Assembly (NCBI GenBank): GCA_017535105.1
Contig: JAFXUI010000005.1
Span: forward strand, 1-64,000
Direction: 5' to 3'
Length of the DNA stretch: 64,000 nucleotides
From: Alphaproteobacteria bacterium
Lineage (GTDB): Bacteria > Pseudomonadota > Alphaproteobacteria > Rs-D84
The stretch's first letter is position 1; each line of letters begins with the position of its first letter. Made by a program: the position numbers and the translations under genes. Below the pieces are notes generated by a model that was not told where the DNA came from, made no database searches, and was given only the letters and a program-made list of their open reading frames with translations. Shown here in pieces: positions 10,395 to 19,601 of the stretch.

Positions 10395-12005
10395 ATGAAA
10401 AAAAATAAAAAACGTATTACAAGAACAGGGGTGCTGTTGGGCATCGGGATGATTGTTTTGATTGTTTGTGTGTTTTTGTATGCGTTTATCTTTAATTATA
10501 CGAATAAAGCATCTGTACCAAGTGTTATTGAAACTGCACAAGAAACGGTTATTGCACCAGCAGAAGCTCCAGAAACGCAAGAACCAGTTATTGTGCCAGC
10601 AGAAAAACCAGAAAATGTTACTGTGCGCGATGTGCCAATAAAAGACAAGGTTCACGGTATAACAGAAGATAAAAAAATTTTTCTGAAATGGGAACTTCCC
10701 GTAGAAGACGCCATATTGACGATAAGAAGTGAAGATGGTAATGAATATACAGAACAAGTAAAGGGCACAGACACGTATTCTTTTACAAATGGTGTTCATG
10801 GATTATTTTACGTATTTGATTTACATTACAAACTGGATGAAGAGGACTTCGCTGTAAGTGTTAGACGCAAATTTTTAGATTTTGATCAATTGCCAAGTTT
10901 AATGACTCTTTTTATAAATACAGAAGACGGACGCGATCCATATTATGAAAGATCTTCCGCAAAACAAGAAGGTTTGTTTGGATTGACGATCGAAAAAAAC
11001 GATTTCAAAAATGCCACGATAAATAAAGAAATTCCAATAAAAATTAAAGTAAGGGGAAATTCTTCGACCTATGGACCAAAAAAGTCATATAAGATTGTAT
11101 TAGAGGAAGCAAAAGATATGCTTGATATGGGCGAAGAGTATGCAGATAAAGAATGGCTTTTGTTGGGTAAAAGTTCCGTACAAACATATTTAGGGTTTCA
11201 GATAGGGCTTTTTGCAGGTATGGAATGGGAACCCAGAATGCGTTTTGTAAATGTGATGCTGAATGGTGATTGGAAGGGTTTGTATGTATTATGTGAATCT
11301 ATAAAAAAACACCCGAAACGTGTGGCAATTGACGAAGACGGTTTTTTGATTGAAAGCGACGGTTATTTTTGGAAAGAAAAAAATCCTGTGTTGGACAGTA
11401 ATTTGCTTTCTAATAAAGTGAAATTTACCTTCAAATATCCTAAACCAACGACCAAGTCTGACGAACGATTTATAGCAATAGAAAAACGAATTCAGGAAAT
11501 AGAATATGATATAAATGGCTGGTTCGAGGAAGAACTCGCTGATTTAATTGATTTTGATATATTTGCATCTTGGCTTTTGGCACATGAAATTATGGGAACA
11601 AGTGATGGTTATGGCAGCAATATGTTTTTCTATCAAAAGAACTTTAATAAAGGAACAAAATTAAAGATGGGGCCGACATGGGATTTTGATACTATGTTTT
11701 TCGAGCCAAATGGTGGACATTCTAAATTTTGGACTTTGAATTCTGTATATTTTACGCGGTTGTTAGAATTTCAGTCTTTCAAGGATGTTTTCAAGGAAAA
11801 GTTCTTTGCGGCTGCGCCCATAGTAGAGCAGAAAATGCGAGAAAGTTTAGAAAAATTGAAAGATATCCCTGGATTAAAAGAAAGTATGATGCTGGACAGA
11901 TTCAGGGCTCGCAAAGGTGGAAATCTTGATGCAGAAATCGACAGGTTACTGCGTGTTTTGCACGACAGAATAGAAGTATTAAGCAAAACTATGCAACATA
12001 TTTAG
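10395..12005 (+). CDS. Membrane-anchored CotH-kinase-like protein 2
   Basis: This 536-aa protein is a paralogue of the preceding gene. A short basic N-terminus and a strong hydrophobic segment (about residues 13-36) form a signal anchor. A Glu/Pro/Thr-rich linker (APAEAPETQEPVIVPAE) is followed by the CotH-like domain: KIKVRGNSSTYGPKKSYK, LNGDWKGLYVLCESI, DGFLIESDGYF and PTWDFD. It starts 48 nt after gene 1 and ends in a terminator, so the pair is probably one operon. Nucleotides 11217-11359 match 9564-9706 of gene 1 at 138 of 143 positions, while flanking DNA is much more diverged. Substrate and partner are unknown. Confidence 0.8.
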   Translation: MKKNKKRITRTGVLLGIGMIVLIVCVFLYAFIFNYTNKASVPSVIETAQETVIAPAEAPETQEPVIVPAEKPENVTVRDVPIKDKVHGITEDKKIFLKWELPVEDAILTIRSEDGNEYTEQVKGTDTYSFTNGVHGLFYVFDLHYKLDEEDFAVSVRRKFLDFDQLPSLMTLFINTEDGRDPYYERSSAKQEGLFGLTIEKNDFKNATINKEIPIKIKVRGNSSTYGPKKSYKIVLEEAKDMLDMGEEYADKEWLLLGKSSVQTYLGFQIGLFAGMEWEPRMRFVNVMLNGDWKGLYVLCESIKKHPKRVAIDEDGFLIESDGYFWKEKNPVLDSNLLSNKVKFTFKYPKPTTKSDERFIAIEKRIQEIEYDINGWFEEELADLIDFDIFASWLLAHEIMGTSDGYGSNMFFYQKNFNKGTKLKMGPTWDFDTMFFEPNGGHSKFWTLNSVYFTRLLEFQSFKDVFKEKFFAAAPIVEQKMRESLEKLKDIPGLKESMMLDRFRARKGGNLDAEIDRLLRVLHDRIEVLSKTMQHI

Positions 12006-12030
12006 TTTTGTTTCTTTTCCAAAAAAAGAC

Positions 12031-12058
12031 AAAACCATCGCTATTGCGTTGGTTTTTT
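12031..12058 (+). terminator. Terminator after the CotH-like pair
   Basis: AAAACCA and CGC pair with GCG and TGGTTTT around a TATT loop, followed by T residues. Confidence 0.7.
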
Positions 12059-12109
12059 ACATCAAAAATAAGAACGATTGTAATAAAAAAGGACGAAAAA
12101 TCATAAATG

Positions 12110-12137
12110 AAAAAACGCACCATTGGGCACGTTTTTT
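12110..12137 (-). terminator. Terminator of the groES-groEL operon
   Basis: On the minus strand AAAAAACGTGCC pairs with GGTGCGTTTTTT around CAAT, with two G-T wobbles, followed by T residues. Confidence 0.7.
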
Positions 12138-12163
12138 CATTTTTCATAACAATTGATGTCGTT

Positions 12164-13780
12164 TTACATCATTCCAGGCATGCCAGCGGGCATTTGTGTG
12201 GCGGGTTTTTCTTCGGGAATTTCCGCCATAACAGCACCCGTTGTCAACATTACGCCGGCCGTAGATGACGCCGCCATAATCGCGGTTTTAACCACTTTTG
12301 CAGGGTCAATAATGCCCGCAGCCATCATATCGACATATTTGTCGTTCTGGGCATCATAACCAAAGTTATAATCTTTGCTTTCCATAACCTTGCCCACGAC
12401 AATTTCGCCCGACACGCCCGCGTTATCGGCAATTTGTGCGATTGGTGCAGAAAGGGCGCGACGCACAATATCAATACCAACGTTTTGGTCGGTGTTTGCA
12501 CCGTTCAATTTTTCCAATGCAGATATTGCGCGAACCAGTGCGATTCCACCACCGGCAACAATGCCATCGGCAACCGCCGCGCGCGTTGCCGCTAATGCAT
12601 CATCAACACGGTCTTTCTTTTCTTTGACCTCAACTTCGGTCATTCCGCCAACCTTTATCACCGCAACACCGCCGACCAATTTTGCCAAACGCTCGGACAG
12701 TTTTTCGCGGTCATATTCACTGGTTGTGTTCGATAAAGCCACACGAATTTCATCTGCGCGCGCGGCAATACGTTCCGGTGTTCCGCCGCCATGCGCCAAC
12801 AGTGTATTGTCTTTGCTGACTATGACCTTTTTCGCCGAACCCAAAACGTCCATTGTGATATTTTCGAACGTCATACCCATATCATCGGATATAACAGTTG
12901 CGCCGGTGACGACTGCGATATCCTTTAACATTTCTTTACGGCGATCACCAAAACCGGGTGCTTTTACCGCACAAACCTTTAACCCACCACGCAGACGGTT
13001 CAATACCAATGTTGCCAATGCTTCGGATTCAACATCTTCGGCGATAATCAACAATGGGCGACCCGATTGTGCGATTGGTTCCAAAATCGGCAACAATGCC
13101 TGCAGACCCGTAATTTTCTTTTCAGAAACCAAGATTTGTGCGTTATCCAATTCCGCCAACATCTTTTCGCTGTTGGTGACGAAATAGGGCGACATAAAGC
13201 CCTGGTCGAATTGCATACCTTCGACAACATCAATTTCTGTTTCCAAACCTTTGGCTTCTTCAACGGTAATAACACCTTCGCGACCGACTTTTTCCATCGC
13301 ATCGGCAATCTTTTTACCAATGTCGGCATCGTTGTTCGCAGAAATAGTCGCAACCTGGGCAATTTCAGATGAATCTTTGACCGGACGTGCGTGTTTATCA
13401 ATGTCCGCAACAACGGCTTCGGTTGCCATATCAATTCCGCGTTTAATATCCATTGGGTTCATACCCGCGGCGATAACACGGCGACCCTCATGAATAATCT
13501 TTTGTGCCAAAACGGTCGCAGTTGTCGTACCGTCACCAGCATCGTCACCCGCTTTTTTAGCAACTTCTTGGACCATACGTGCACCAATGTTTTCCATTGG
13601 GTCTTTTAACGATACGGCCTTGGCCACGGTCACACCGTCCTTGGTCGCGACTGGCGCACCATAAGATTTTTCAATGATAACCGTGCGACCCTTTGGTCCC
13701 ATAGTGATTTTCACCGCGTTTGCCAATTTATCAACACCCGCGGACAATTTATCAGTATCAAAAACAATATCTTTTGCCAT
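12164..13780 (-). CDS. groL: Chaperonin GroEL (60 kDa)
   Basis: This 538-aa subunit forms the double-ring chaperonin that encloses and folds cytoplasmic proteins with ATP and the GroES lid. Family signatures are plain: [28 protein letters not shown] near the N-terminus in segments, [12 protein letters not shown], and a C-terminal Met/Gly/Pro tail ending GMPGMM. Length is close to the usual 540-548. It follows groES by 16 nt, and the two are read from one promoter upstream of groES. A minus-strand terminator follows. Confidence 0.97.
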   Translation of the reverse strand: MAKDIVFDTDKLSAGVDKLANAVKITMGPKGRTVIIEKSYGAPVATKDGVTVAKAVSLKDPMENIGARMVQEVAKKAGDDAGDGTTTATVLAQKIIHEGRRVIAAGMNPMDIKRGIDMATEAVVADIDKHARPVKDSSEIAQVATISANNDADIGKKIADAMEKVGREGVITVEEAKGLETEIDVVEGMQFDQGFMSPYFVTNSEKMLAELDNAQILVSEKKITGLQALLPILEPIAQSGRPLLIIAEDVESEALATLVLNRLRGGLKVCAVKAPGFGDRRKEMLKDIAVVTGATVISDDMGMTFENITMDVLGSAKKVIVSKDNTLLAHGGGTPERIAARADEIRVALSNTTSEYDREKLSERLAKLVGGVAVIKVGGMTEVEVKEKKDRVDDALAATRAAVADGIVAGGGIALVRAISALEKLNGANTDQNVGIDIVRRALSAPIAQIADNAGVSGEIVVGKVMESKDYNFGYDAQNDKYVDMMAAGIIDPAKVVKTAIMAASSTAGVMLTTGAVMAEIPEEKPATQMPAGMPGMM

Positions 13781-13796
13781 AATTCATTCCCCCATA

Positions 13797-14084
13797 TTAT
13801 TTCAGAATGCCCAAAATATCAGATTCACGTATTAAAACGTAGTCGGCCCCGTCAATTTTAACTTCATTTGCGCTTGATGCCCATTTTGCGAATAAAACAG
13901 TATCGCCAACCGCAACCGTCATTGGAACGCGTGCGCCGTTTTCAAATGCGCCATCGCCAACCGCGACAACTGTTCCGCGTGATGGTTTTTCACGTGCGTT
14001 GTCTGGGATAATAATTCCACCTGCAGTTTTGTTTTCTTCTTCTATTCTTTGTAATAAAACATAGTTATTTAATGGTTTCAACAT
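13797..14084 (-). CDS. groS: Co-chaperonin GroES (10 kDa)
   Basis: The product is 95 aa and forms the seven-subunit lid of GroEL. Typical motifs are KPLNNYVLLQRIEEE, TAGGIIIPDNAREKPSRG, GD(TV)LFAKW and the C-terminal DYVLIRESDILGIL. The ribosome binding site AAGGGGG precedes the ATG. The upstream region has a sigma-70-type promoter whose -35 (CTTGAA) would also suit a heat-shock sigma factor. No CIRCE inverted repeat was found, so HrcA control is not supported here. Confidence 0.97.
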   Translation of the reverse strand: MLKPLNNYVLLQRIEEENKTAGGIIIPDNAREKPSRGTVVAVGDGAFENGARVPMTVAVGDTVLFAKWASSANEVKIDGADYVLIRESDILGILK

Positions 14085-14118
14085 CTATAACCCCCTTGTA
14101 TGTACCAATGTTAACCGA

Positions 14119-14146
14119 AATATAGTGCATAAAAACGTAATTTCAA
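14119..14146 (-). promoter_or_regulatory. Predicted groES-groEL promoter
   Basis: On the minus strand TTGAAA (14146-14141), a 16-nt spacer and TATATT (14124-14119). The -35 sits in CTTGAAA, which also resembles the sigma-32 -35 element; the matching sigma-32 -10 (CCCCAT type) is not clear. Confidence 0.5.
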
Positions 14147-14204
14147 GGTTGATTTTGTTCCCGCTGTACAATAATATCTGTGTATAACCAAAAGGAAGTA
14201 AGAT

Positions 14205-14567
14205 ATGTACGATAAAGATAACATTTTTGCGAAAATTATTCGTGGTGAAATACCATCAAAAAAAGTCTATGAAAACGCGTATGCTCTGTCGTTTTGGGAT
14301 GTAAATCCGGTGGCCGATACGCACGTTTTGGTCGTGCCACGTGGTGAATATACGGACATCTTGGACTTTTCAATGAATGCCTCAGACGATGAAAAACTGG
14401 GCTTTTTTGATTGCTTGAACCAAACTGCCGAAAAATTGGGCATTGATGAATGCAATATGTTTGTGAATACGGGAAATGGTCCATATATGGTGCAATCGGT
14501 CCCGCACTTTCATATGCACATTATTTCGGGCAATAAAATCAAAGAATTTTCGGATTTTGCCAAATGA
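14205..14567 (+). CDS. HIT-family nucleotide-binding protein (HinT-like)
   Basis: This 120-aa cytoplasmic protein belongs to the histidine-triad hydrolases, which cleave nucleoside phosphoramidates and related nucleotides. The triad HFHMHI (residues about 106-111) is intact. The N-terminus DNIFAKIIRGEIPSKKVYE and the middle VLVVPRGEY are typical of the HinT branch. AAGGAAG precedes the ATG. Its stop overlaps the DUF167 gene start by 4 nt (ATGA), so the two are translationally coupled. It is transcribed divergently from groES. Confidence 0.9.
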   Translation: MYDKDNIFAKIIRGEIPSKKVYENAYALSFWDVNPVADTHVLVVPRGEYTDILDFSMNASDDEKLGFFDCLNQTAEKLGIDECNMFVNTGNGPYMVQSVPHFHMHIISGNKIKEFSDFAK

Positions 14568-14782
14568 TTGTAAACGTTCGTGTTACACCGCGCGCCCGCG
14601 TTCAAAAAATCGTCGCTGACGGCGATATCTTGCGCGTTTATACCAATGCTGCGCCAACTGATGGCGAAGCAAATGTGGCGGTTATAAAAATGCTGGCAAA
14701 GCATTATGGTGTGCCAAAGTCAGCGATAAGAATAGTGCGGGGCGAAACATCGCACGACAAAGTAATCGAAATCGATAAATAA
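14564..14782 (+). CDS. DUF167 (UPF0235, YggU-like) protein
   Basis: The product is a 72-aa small basic protein. The family signature is clear: VRVTPRAR, then APxDGEAN, KxLAKxxGVPKSAIRIVRGETSxxK. Structures in this family show a small alpha/beta fold, but the cellular role is not established. It overlaps the HIT gene by 4 nt and ends directly at a terminator shared with the convergent LOG gene. Confidence 0.9.
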   Translation: MIVNVRVTPRARVQKIVADGDILRVYTNAAPTDGEANVAVIKMLAKHYGVPKSAIRIVRGETSHDKVIEIDK

Positions 14783-14806
14783 AACCGCCAAAACGGCGGT
14801 TTTTTA
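14781..14806. terminator. Bidirectional terminator
   Basis: AAAACCGCC pairs with GGCGGTTTT around a short A-rich loop, with T or A runs on both sides. It serves the DUF167 operon and probably the convergent LOG gene. Confidence 0.85.
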
Positions 14807-15358
14807 TTTGTATTTCAAGATTTGATCGATAATCTCTTGCGGGGTTTCGCCCATAAACGCGATATAGTCGGCCCATTCTTCTAAAAAAGTCTGGCGCTTC
14901 ATTTCCAACAGCAATTTATACAGCGATTCCCAAAAATTACATGTATTCAAGAAAAACAGCGGTTTTTTTGTTTCGCCGATTTGTTGCATAGTTAAAATAT
15001 CGGTTGCCTCATTCAATGTGCCAATTCCGCCCGGCATAATTATAAAAGCATCGGATAATTCAAACATACGTTGTTTGCGTTCATTCACACCACGCGCAAT
15101 TTTAACTTCTATATTTTTATGAACAGGTTCTTGTTTGGCCATAACGTGATTGGTTGAAATGCCGGTGACGTGACCGCCGTTATTCAGTGCGGCACTGGCC
15201 ACAATTCCCATCAAACCAACATCACCACCGCCAAATACCATATTCAACCCGTTTTGCGCAATCAATTCGCCCATCAGTCCGGCATCGCGAGCAAAAGCCG
15301 GATTCAGCCCAAATTCGTGTCCGCAATATACAGCAACGGTTTTAATTTTGTGCGCCAT
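14804..15358 (-). CDS. LOG-family phosphoribohydrolase
   Basis: This 184-aa Rossmann-like protein contains VYCG at strand 1, VFGGGDVGLMG and the LOG signature PGGIGTLNE. Members release the base from cytokinin-type nucleoside 5'-monophosphates or from AMP or pyrimidine nucleotides. The bacterial substrate cannot be read from sequence. The ATG is preceded by AAAGAGAAAAAGAA. It is transcribed divergently from tilS, with about 48 nt between the starts. Confidence 0.88.
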   Translation of the reverse strand: MAHKIKTVAVYCGHEFGLNPAFARDAGLMGELIAQNGLNMVFGGGDVGLMGIVASAALNNGGHVTGISTNHVMAKQEPVHKNIEVKIARGVNERKQRMFELSDAFIIMPGGIGTLNEATDILTMQQIGETKKPLFFLNTCNFWESLYKLLLEMKRQTFLEEWADYIAFMGETPQEIIDQILKYK

Positions 15359-15406
15359 TTCTTTTTCTCTTTATTTTTCGTAATTATATCATAAAATGGC
15401 GATGTT

Positions 15407-16387
15407 ATGAATCAAAAGTTTATAGATTTTATGCGCACTTTCATTGGGAAAAAATTGGCTGTGGCGGTCAGTGGCGGTGTTGATTCCATCGCTTTGTTGC
15501 ATTGGTTGGTTGAAATTGGGGCGGATATTGTTTGTCTGCACGTGAATCATGGATTGCGTGCAAATGCCGATGTTGAAACAGAATATGTTCGTGAAATTTG
15601 TGCGAAACTGAACGTGCCGTGTCACGTCTTTTATTGGTCGGGCGAAAAACCAAAAACAGGGCTTGAAGCCGCCGCCCGCACCGCGCGTTATAAATTTATG
15701 ACAGATTTTTGCCACGAAAACGAAATTGAATATTTGCTTACTGCGCATCAATCAGACGACCAAATCGAAACGTTTTTAATGAATCTTTCGCGGGGCAGTG
15801 GGGTTTACGGTCTGGCGGCAATGCAACCAGTATCCGAACGTGACGGTATTAAAATCGTGCGGCCTTTGTTGAATGTGTCGCGTGCGGAATTACAAAACTA
15901 TTGCGATACACGCGGTATTAAATATTTTACCGATGAAATGAACAGTGATGCGCGATATACACGTGTTCGTATTCGCCAAAATCGTCATTTGTTGCACGAC
16001 AAATTGGGTATCAGTGATGAACGCATTTTATTGGCGATTGAAAACCTGAACCGCGTGCGCAATGGTATTGAATCTGATATTGAAAAATTGGCCGGCGATG
16101 TGATGGAAAATGATTTTGCTATGTTCAGTGATTCTTTTCTGTTTGACCTGGGGGCCGATATTAGATTAAAGTTTATCGGAACATTGGTTCAGAAAATTGG
16201 GGGGAACAATTATCAACCGCGCTTGAATTCATTGGAACTGGCACTAGATAAATTACACGGTGATTGTAAGTTCACGTTGGGGCACTGTACAATTCGGCGT
16301 TTGGGTGAACGTATTTTAATTGTTCGCGAAGGGGCAAAAACAACATTCAGGAAAAGACATGGCAAAAATAGGAAAATTGAAAAATAA
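15407..16387 (+). CDS. tilS: tRNA(Ile)-lysidine synthetase TilS
   Basis: This 326-aa cytoplasmic enzyme converts C34 of the CAU-anticodon isoleucine tRNA to lysidine, so that AUA is read as Ile. The PP-loop AVSGGVDSIALLHW (residues about 17-30) binds ATP, and LHVNHGLR and AARTARYKF follow as expected. It is shorter at the C-terminus than the 430-aa E. coli protein. The last 29 nt overlap ftsH, an arrangement conserved in alphaproteobacteria. The CAU tRNA at 59342-59418 could be a substrate if it is the Ile2 species. Confidence 0.93.
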   Translation: MNQKFIDFMRTFIGKKLAVAVSGGVDSIALLHWLVEIGADIVCLHVNHGLRANADVETEYVREICAKLNVPCHVFYWSGEKPKTGLEAAARTARYKFMTDFCHENEIEYLLTAHQSDDQIETFLMNLSRGSGVYGLAAMQPVSERDGIKIVRPLLNVSRAELQNYCDTRGIKYFTDEMNSDARYTRVRIRQNRHLLHDKLGISDERILLAIENLNRVRNGIESDIEKLAGDVMENDFAMFSDSFLFDLGADIRLKFIGTLVQKIGGNNYQPRLNSLELALDKLHGDCKFTLGHCTIRRLGERILIVREGAKTTFRKRHGKNRKIEK

Positions 16388-18254
16388 AATGCCACGTGAT
16401 AAATCAACGTGGTTATTGGTTATACCGGTGCTTATTATCGCGGCATTGGGCTTGTTTTCGTTTGGTGATAATGGTGGTATGTTACAGACACCGGCAACGG
16501 AAACCACTGTGGCAACATCGCGTCCAGTGGAATTATCTTTTTCTGATGTTTTGCGTCGTGCGAAAGAAATTAAAACGATGAATATTCGTGGAAATGACGC
16601 ATCTGGAACATTGGACGACGGCACAAAATATAATGCGGTGATTGCATATGATCCGGAATTGCTGACGAAACTTGCGGATGGTGGCGCAAGTATTTCAATT
16701 GATTCATCAAAATCTTTCTGGGAACGCACAGCAATGTGGTTGCCGATTATTTTGTGGATTGTGTTTTTCTGGCTTATATTCCGCGGACCACGTGGCGGAA
16801 TAAGTCGCAGTATCGCAAGTCAAAACCCGACAAAAATTACAACGGGCAACTCAAAGAAAACAACGTTCAAAGATGTTGCGGGCATTGAATCTGAAAAACA
16901 AGAATTAATGGAAATTGTCGATTTCTTGAAAGACAAAGAAAAATATCGTGCGCTGGGCGCGCGTGTGCCACGTGGCGTGTTGTTGTCGGGCGAACCGGGA
17001 ACCGGTAAAACATTGTTGGCGCGCGCAATTGCGGGCGAGGCAAACGTGCCGTTTTTTGCCGCATCTGGCAGTGATTTTTCGGGCATTATTGTTGGTTTAG
17101 GTGTTGCGAAAATCAAAGAGATTTTTGAAATGGCAAAACGCAACGCGCCATGTATTTTGTTCATTGATGAAATAGACGCAATTGGACAAAAGCGCAGTAT
17201 GCAAATTCATAATGACCAAGACCGCGAACAAACATTAAACCAGTTGCTGATTGAAATGGACGGTTTTTCCAGCAATACTGGTGTGATTGTTTTGGGCGCG
17301 ACAAATCGTGTTGATATGTTGGATCCGGCATTGTTGCGTCCGGGCCGTTTTGATAGACAGGTGTATATTGATTTGCCAGATTTGTCGGGGCGTCGTGACA
17401 TTTTGAAATTATATGCCGATCGCGTGAAAATCGCATCGGACGTTGATTTGATGGATGTGGCACGTGGCACAACGGGCTTTTCGGGTGCGGACTTGGAAAA
17501 TTTGTTGAATGAGGCGGCGTTGCACGCGGTACGTGCGGGACATACCGAAATCACAACAAACGATATGGACGAAGCACGTGATAAAATTATGATGGGGCCA
17601 CGTAAGATTCGCAATATTCGTGATGACGATAAAAAACTGACTGCGTTTCATGAGGCCGGCCATGCGTTTGTCAGCCAACACTATGCGAATGTGACCGACC
17701 CAATACACAAGGCGACAATTATTCCACGTGGTCGCGCGTTGGGTATGGTGCAACACTTACCAGTTGATGACAAGGTTTCAATGACATTGGCCGAGGTACG
17801 CGCACAATTGTCGATATCGCTTGCGGGACGTGCCGCCGAAGAAATATTCTTTGGTTCGGATAAAATAACGACCGGCGCAGAAAGCGATATTGCGAACGCA
17901 ACACGTTTGGCGCGCTATTCGGTGACAACGGCGGGTTTGTCCGACAAAATCGGTTTGGTGGCGGTGAATCAGTCCAGCACGTTTGGAACACGTACCGCGT
18001 TGGAAAATGCGTCTGAAAAGACGGCCGAAGCGGTTGATGCGGAAATTCAGAATTGGTTGAAAACCGCGCACAATGATGCGAAAAATATTTTGTCGCATAA
18101 TCGCGCGACTGTTGAACGTTTGGCCAATGAATTATTGCAACGCGAAACATTGACGGGTGACGAAATCCGCGAAATTATTGCGGGTAAAAAAGCGACCGCA
18201 AAACGCGCAACCAAAACCGCAAAAACAACCAAGCGTAAGGTTGCTAAGAAATAA
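16359..18254 (+). CDS. ftsH: ATP-dependent zinc metalloprotease FtsH
   Basis: This 631-aa inner-membrane protease degrades misfolded membrane proteins and short-lived regulators. ATG 16359 (MAKIGKL) was chosen because AGGAAAAG lies just upstream. Order of parts: transmembrane helix 1 (about 18-35), a periplasmic domain, transmembrane helix 2 (about 125-143), the AAA+ module with Walker A GEPGTGKT (about 211-218) and Walker B ILFIDEID (about 265-272), then the zinc site HEAGH (about 430). The C-terminus is a Lys/Thr-rich tail. The start overlaps tilS by 29 nt, and a strong terminator follows. Confidence 0.97.
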   Translation: MAKIGKLKNKMPRDKSTWLLVIPVLIIAALGLFSFGDNGGMLQTPATETTVATSRPVELSFSDVLRRAKEIKTMNIRGNDASGTLDDGTKYNAVIAYDPELLTKLADGGASISIDSSKSFWERTAMWLPIILWIVFFWLIFRGPRGGISRSIASQNPTKITTGNSKKTTFKDVAGIESEKQELMEIVDFLKDKEKYRALGARVPRGVLLSGEPGTGKTLLARAIAGEANVPFFAASGSDFSGIIVGLGVAKIKEIFEMAKRNAPCILFIDEIDAIGQKRSMQIHNDQDREQTLNQLLIEMDGFSSNTGVIVLGATNRVDMLDPALLRPGRFDRQVYIDLPDLSGRRDILKLYADRVKIASDVDLMDVARGTTGFSGADLENLLNEAALHAVRAGHTEITTNDMDEARDKIMMGPRKIRNIRDDDKKLTAFHEAGHAFVSQHYANVTDPIHKATIIPRGRALGMVQHLPVDDKVSMTLAEVRAQLSISLAGRAAEEIFFGSDKITTGAESDIANATRLARYSVTTAGLSDKIGLVAVNQSSTFGTRTALENASEKTAEAVDAEIQNWLKTAHNDAKNILSHNRATVERLANELLQRETLTGDEIREIIAGKKATAKRATKTAKTTKRKVAKK

Positions 18255-18257
18255 ACA

Positions 18258-18284
18258 AACGGCATCATTTGATGCCGTTTTTAT
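18258..18284. terminator. Terminator after ftsH
   Basis: AAACGGCATC and GATGCCGTTT flank a 4-nt ATTT loop, followed by T residues. It is likely also used by the convergent M23 gene. Confidence 0.9.
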
Positions 18285-18305
18285 TTACGAAAGTCATAAA
18301 TATTT

Positions 18306-19565
18306 TTACATCTGGATAAACCAGTTTTTGTTTTTAGATAATTGTTCAATACCGTTGTCCAATGTTTTGCGGTATTCAAGGAACTTCTTTTTATCTGTGT
18401 CGTTCAGATTGCTGATTGCCGGCAATTTAACGGTCAATGGGTTGACGTGCGTGCCGTTTTTAATAACCTCGTAATGTAAATGTGGGCCGGTGGAAAGTCC
18501 CGTTGAACCAACATATCCAATCGTTTGACCCTGGCGCACGTTGGTACCAACCACAACGTTTTTTGCGAATTTAGACATGTGTGCGTACAATGTTTCGTAT
18601 GTCCCATTGTGGCGAATCTTTACATAGTTTCCATGTCCGCGATTAAATCCACGTGCAACAACACGACCCGCACCCGCCGCCGGAATTGGTGTGCCGGTTG
18701 ACGCGCGGAAATCGACCCCTTTATGTGCGCGGGTAAAGCCCAACACGGGGTGTTTGCGACTTGTTGAAAAACTGCTTGTGACTTTGGCATTATTTATCGG
18801 TGTGCGCTTCAGTGATTTAATCGCGCCATTACCATTTTCGTCATAGTATCCCGTTGTACCGTCGCTTTTCTTGAAACGGTACATTCTGACATCGCCACGC
18901 AGTGCCTGGAACTCCACCGCCAAGACGTGTCCATTATCAACTTTTTCGCCGTCCGAAAAGTTTTCTTCATATAATACAGAGAAATGCTGACCAGCACGAA
19001 TATCGCGTTCAAAGTCCATTTCAAATGCCAACAAATCATAAACGTCAATTAAAATACCCGCCGGAATTCCCGCGCGAATACCCGCGACATAAAAACTGTC
19101 ACCATTTTGTATTTCGCCCGTTTTATAGACCGCGCGTGTGTCGCGTTCAACATTAATGGTGTTACATTTCCATCCGCCGTCATCGGTACATGTCAATTCA
19201 ACCTGTTTCCATGGGGACGGAATAACAACAATCTTGGAAACGGGGTCGGTTTCGGTCGGGCGCACAAATTCAATTTTATCATTGTCTGCGCGCAGTGTTG
19301 AAATGCCCGCATCTTTCTTTAACGCGTCTGCAATTGTGTTAACATCAGCGTTGCTTAACCCTTGGTCAATCAGTATTTTGCCCAGTGTATCACCCGATGC
19401 AACAACAACCATTGTCTTGCATTCGGAGGGTTCTAATTTTGTCGATATGTGTTTGCCAGAATGAATTGTTACAATAACAACTGCAACAAAAGATAATACG
19501 ATTGCCAACGCCATCACAATCTGGGACAAAAACGTTGGATTCATAAATTGTTTTACTTTTTTCAT
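18306..19565 (-). CDS. M23 (LytM-type) cell-wall endopeptidase, MepM-like
   Basis: The product is about 419 aa from ATG 19565 (MKKVKQF). It has an N-terminal membrane anchor (about residues 13-36) with the rest in the periplasm. A LysM/OapA-like region follows (SGDTLGKILIDQGLS). The C-terminal M23 domain has both zinc motifs, HKGVD (HxxxD) and HLHYE (HxH). Such enzymes cut peptidoglycan cross-links to allow wall growth. A start 36 nt further upstream would run over the divergent prmC start and promoter, so the shorter form is preferred. TTGATT, 17 nt, TATAAT and 7 nt precede the ATG, predicting a leaderless mRNA. Confidence 0.92.
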   Translation of the reverse strand: MKKVKQFMNPTFLSQIVMALAIVLSFVAVVIVTIHSGKHISTKLEPSECKTMVVVASGDTLGKILIDQGLSNADVNTIADALKKDAGISTLRADNDKIEFVRPTETDPVSKIVVIPSPWKQVELTCTDDGGWKCNTINVERDTRAVYKTGEIQNGDSFYVAGIRAGIPAGILIDVYDLLAFEMDFERDIRAGQHFSVLYEENFSDGEKVDNGHVLAVEFQALRGDVRMYRFKKSDGTTGYYDENGNGAIKSLKRTPINNAKVTSSFSTSRKHPVLGFTRAHKGVDFRASTGTPIPAAGAGRVVARGFNRGHGNYVKIRHNGTYETLYAHMSKFAKNVVVGTNVRQGQTIGYVGSTGLSTGPHLHYEVIKNGTHVNPLTVKLPAISNLNDTDKKKFLEYRKTLDNGIEQLSKNKNWFIQM

Positions 19566-19572
19566 AGGCGCC

Positions 19573-19601
19573 ATTATAATAGTTTTATGGATATAAATCA
19601 A
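19573..19601 (-). promoter_or_regulatory. Leaderless promoter of the M23 gene, sharing its -10 with prmC
   Basis: On the minus strand TTGATT (19601-19596), a 17-nt spacer and TATAAT (19578-19573) end 7 nt before the ATG. The octamer ATTATAAT (19573-19580) is self-complementary and also provides TATAAT for prmC on the plus strand. Confidence 0.65.

Noticed and set aside
12164-13187. Plus-strand frames of up to 270 codons opposite groEL
   Set aside because: They are antisense to a highly conserved gene and have no recognisable product.
14085-14204. CIRCE operator or clear sigma-32 promoter for groES-groEL
   Set aside because: No inverted repeat of the TTAGCACTC type is present, and only the -35 CTTGAA fits sigma-32.
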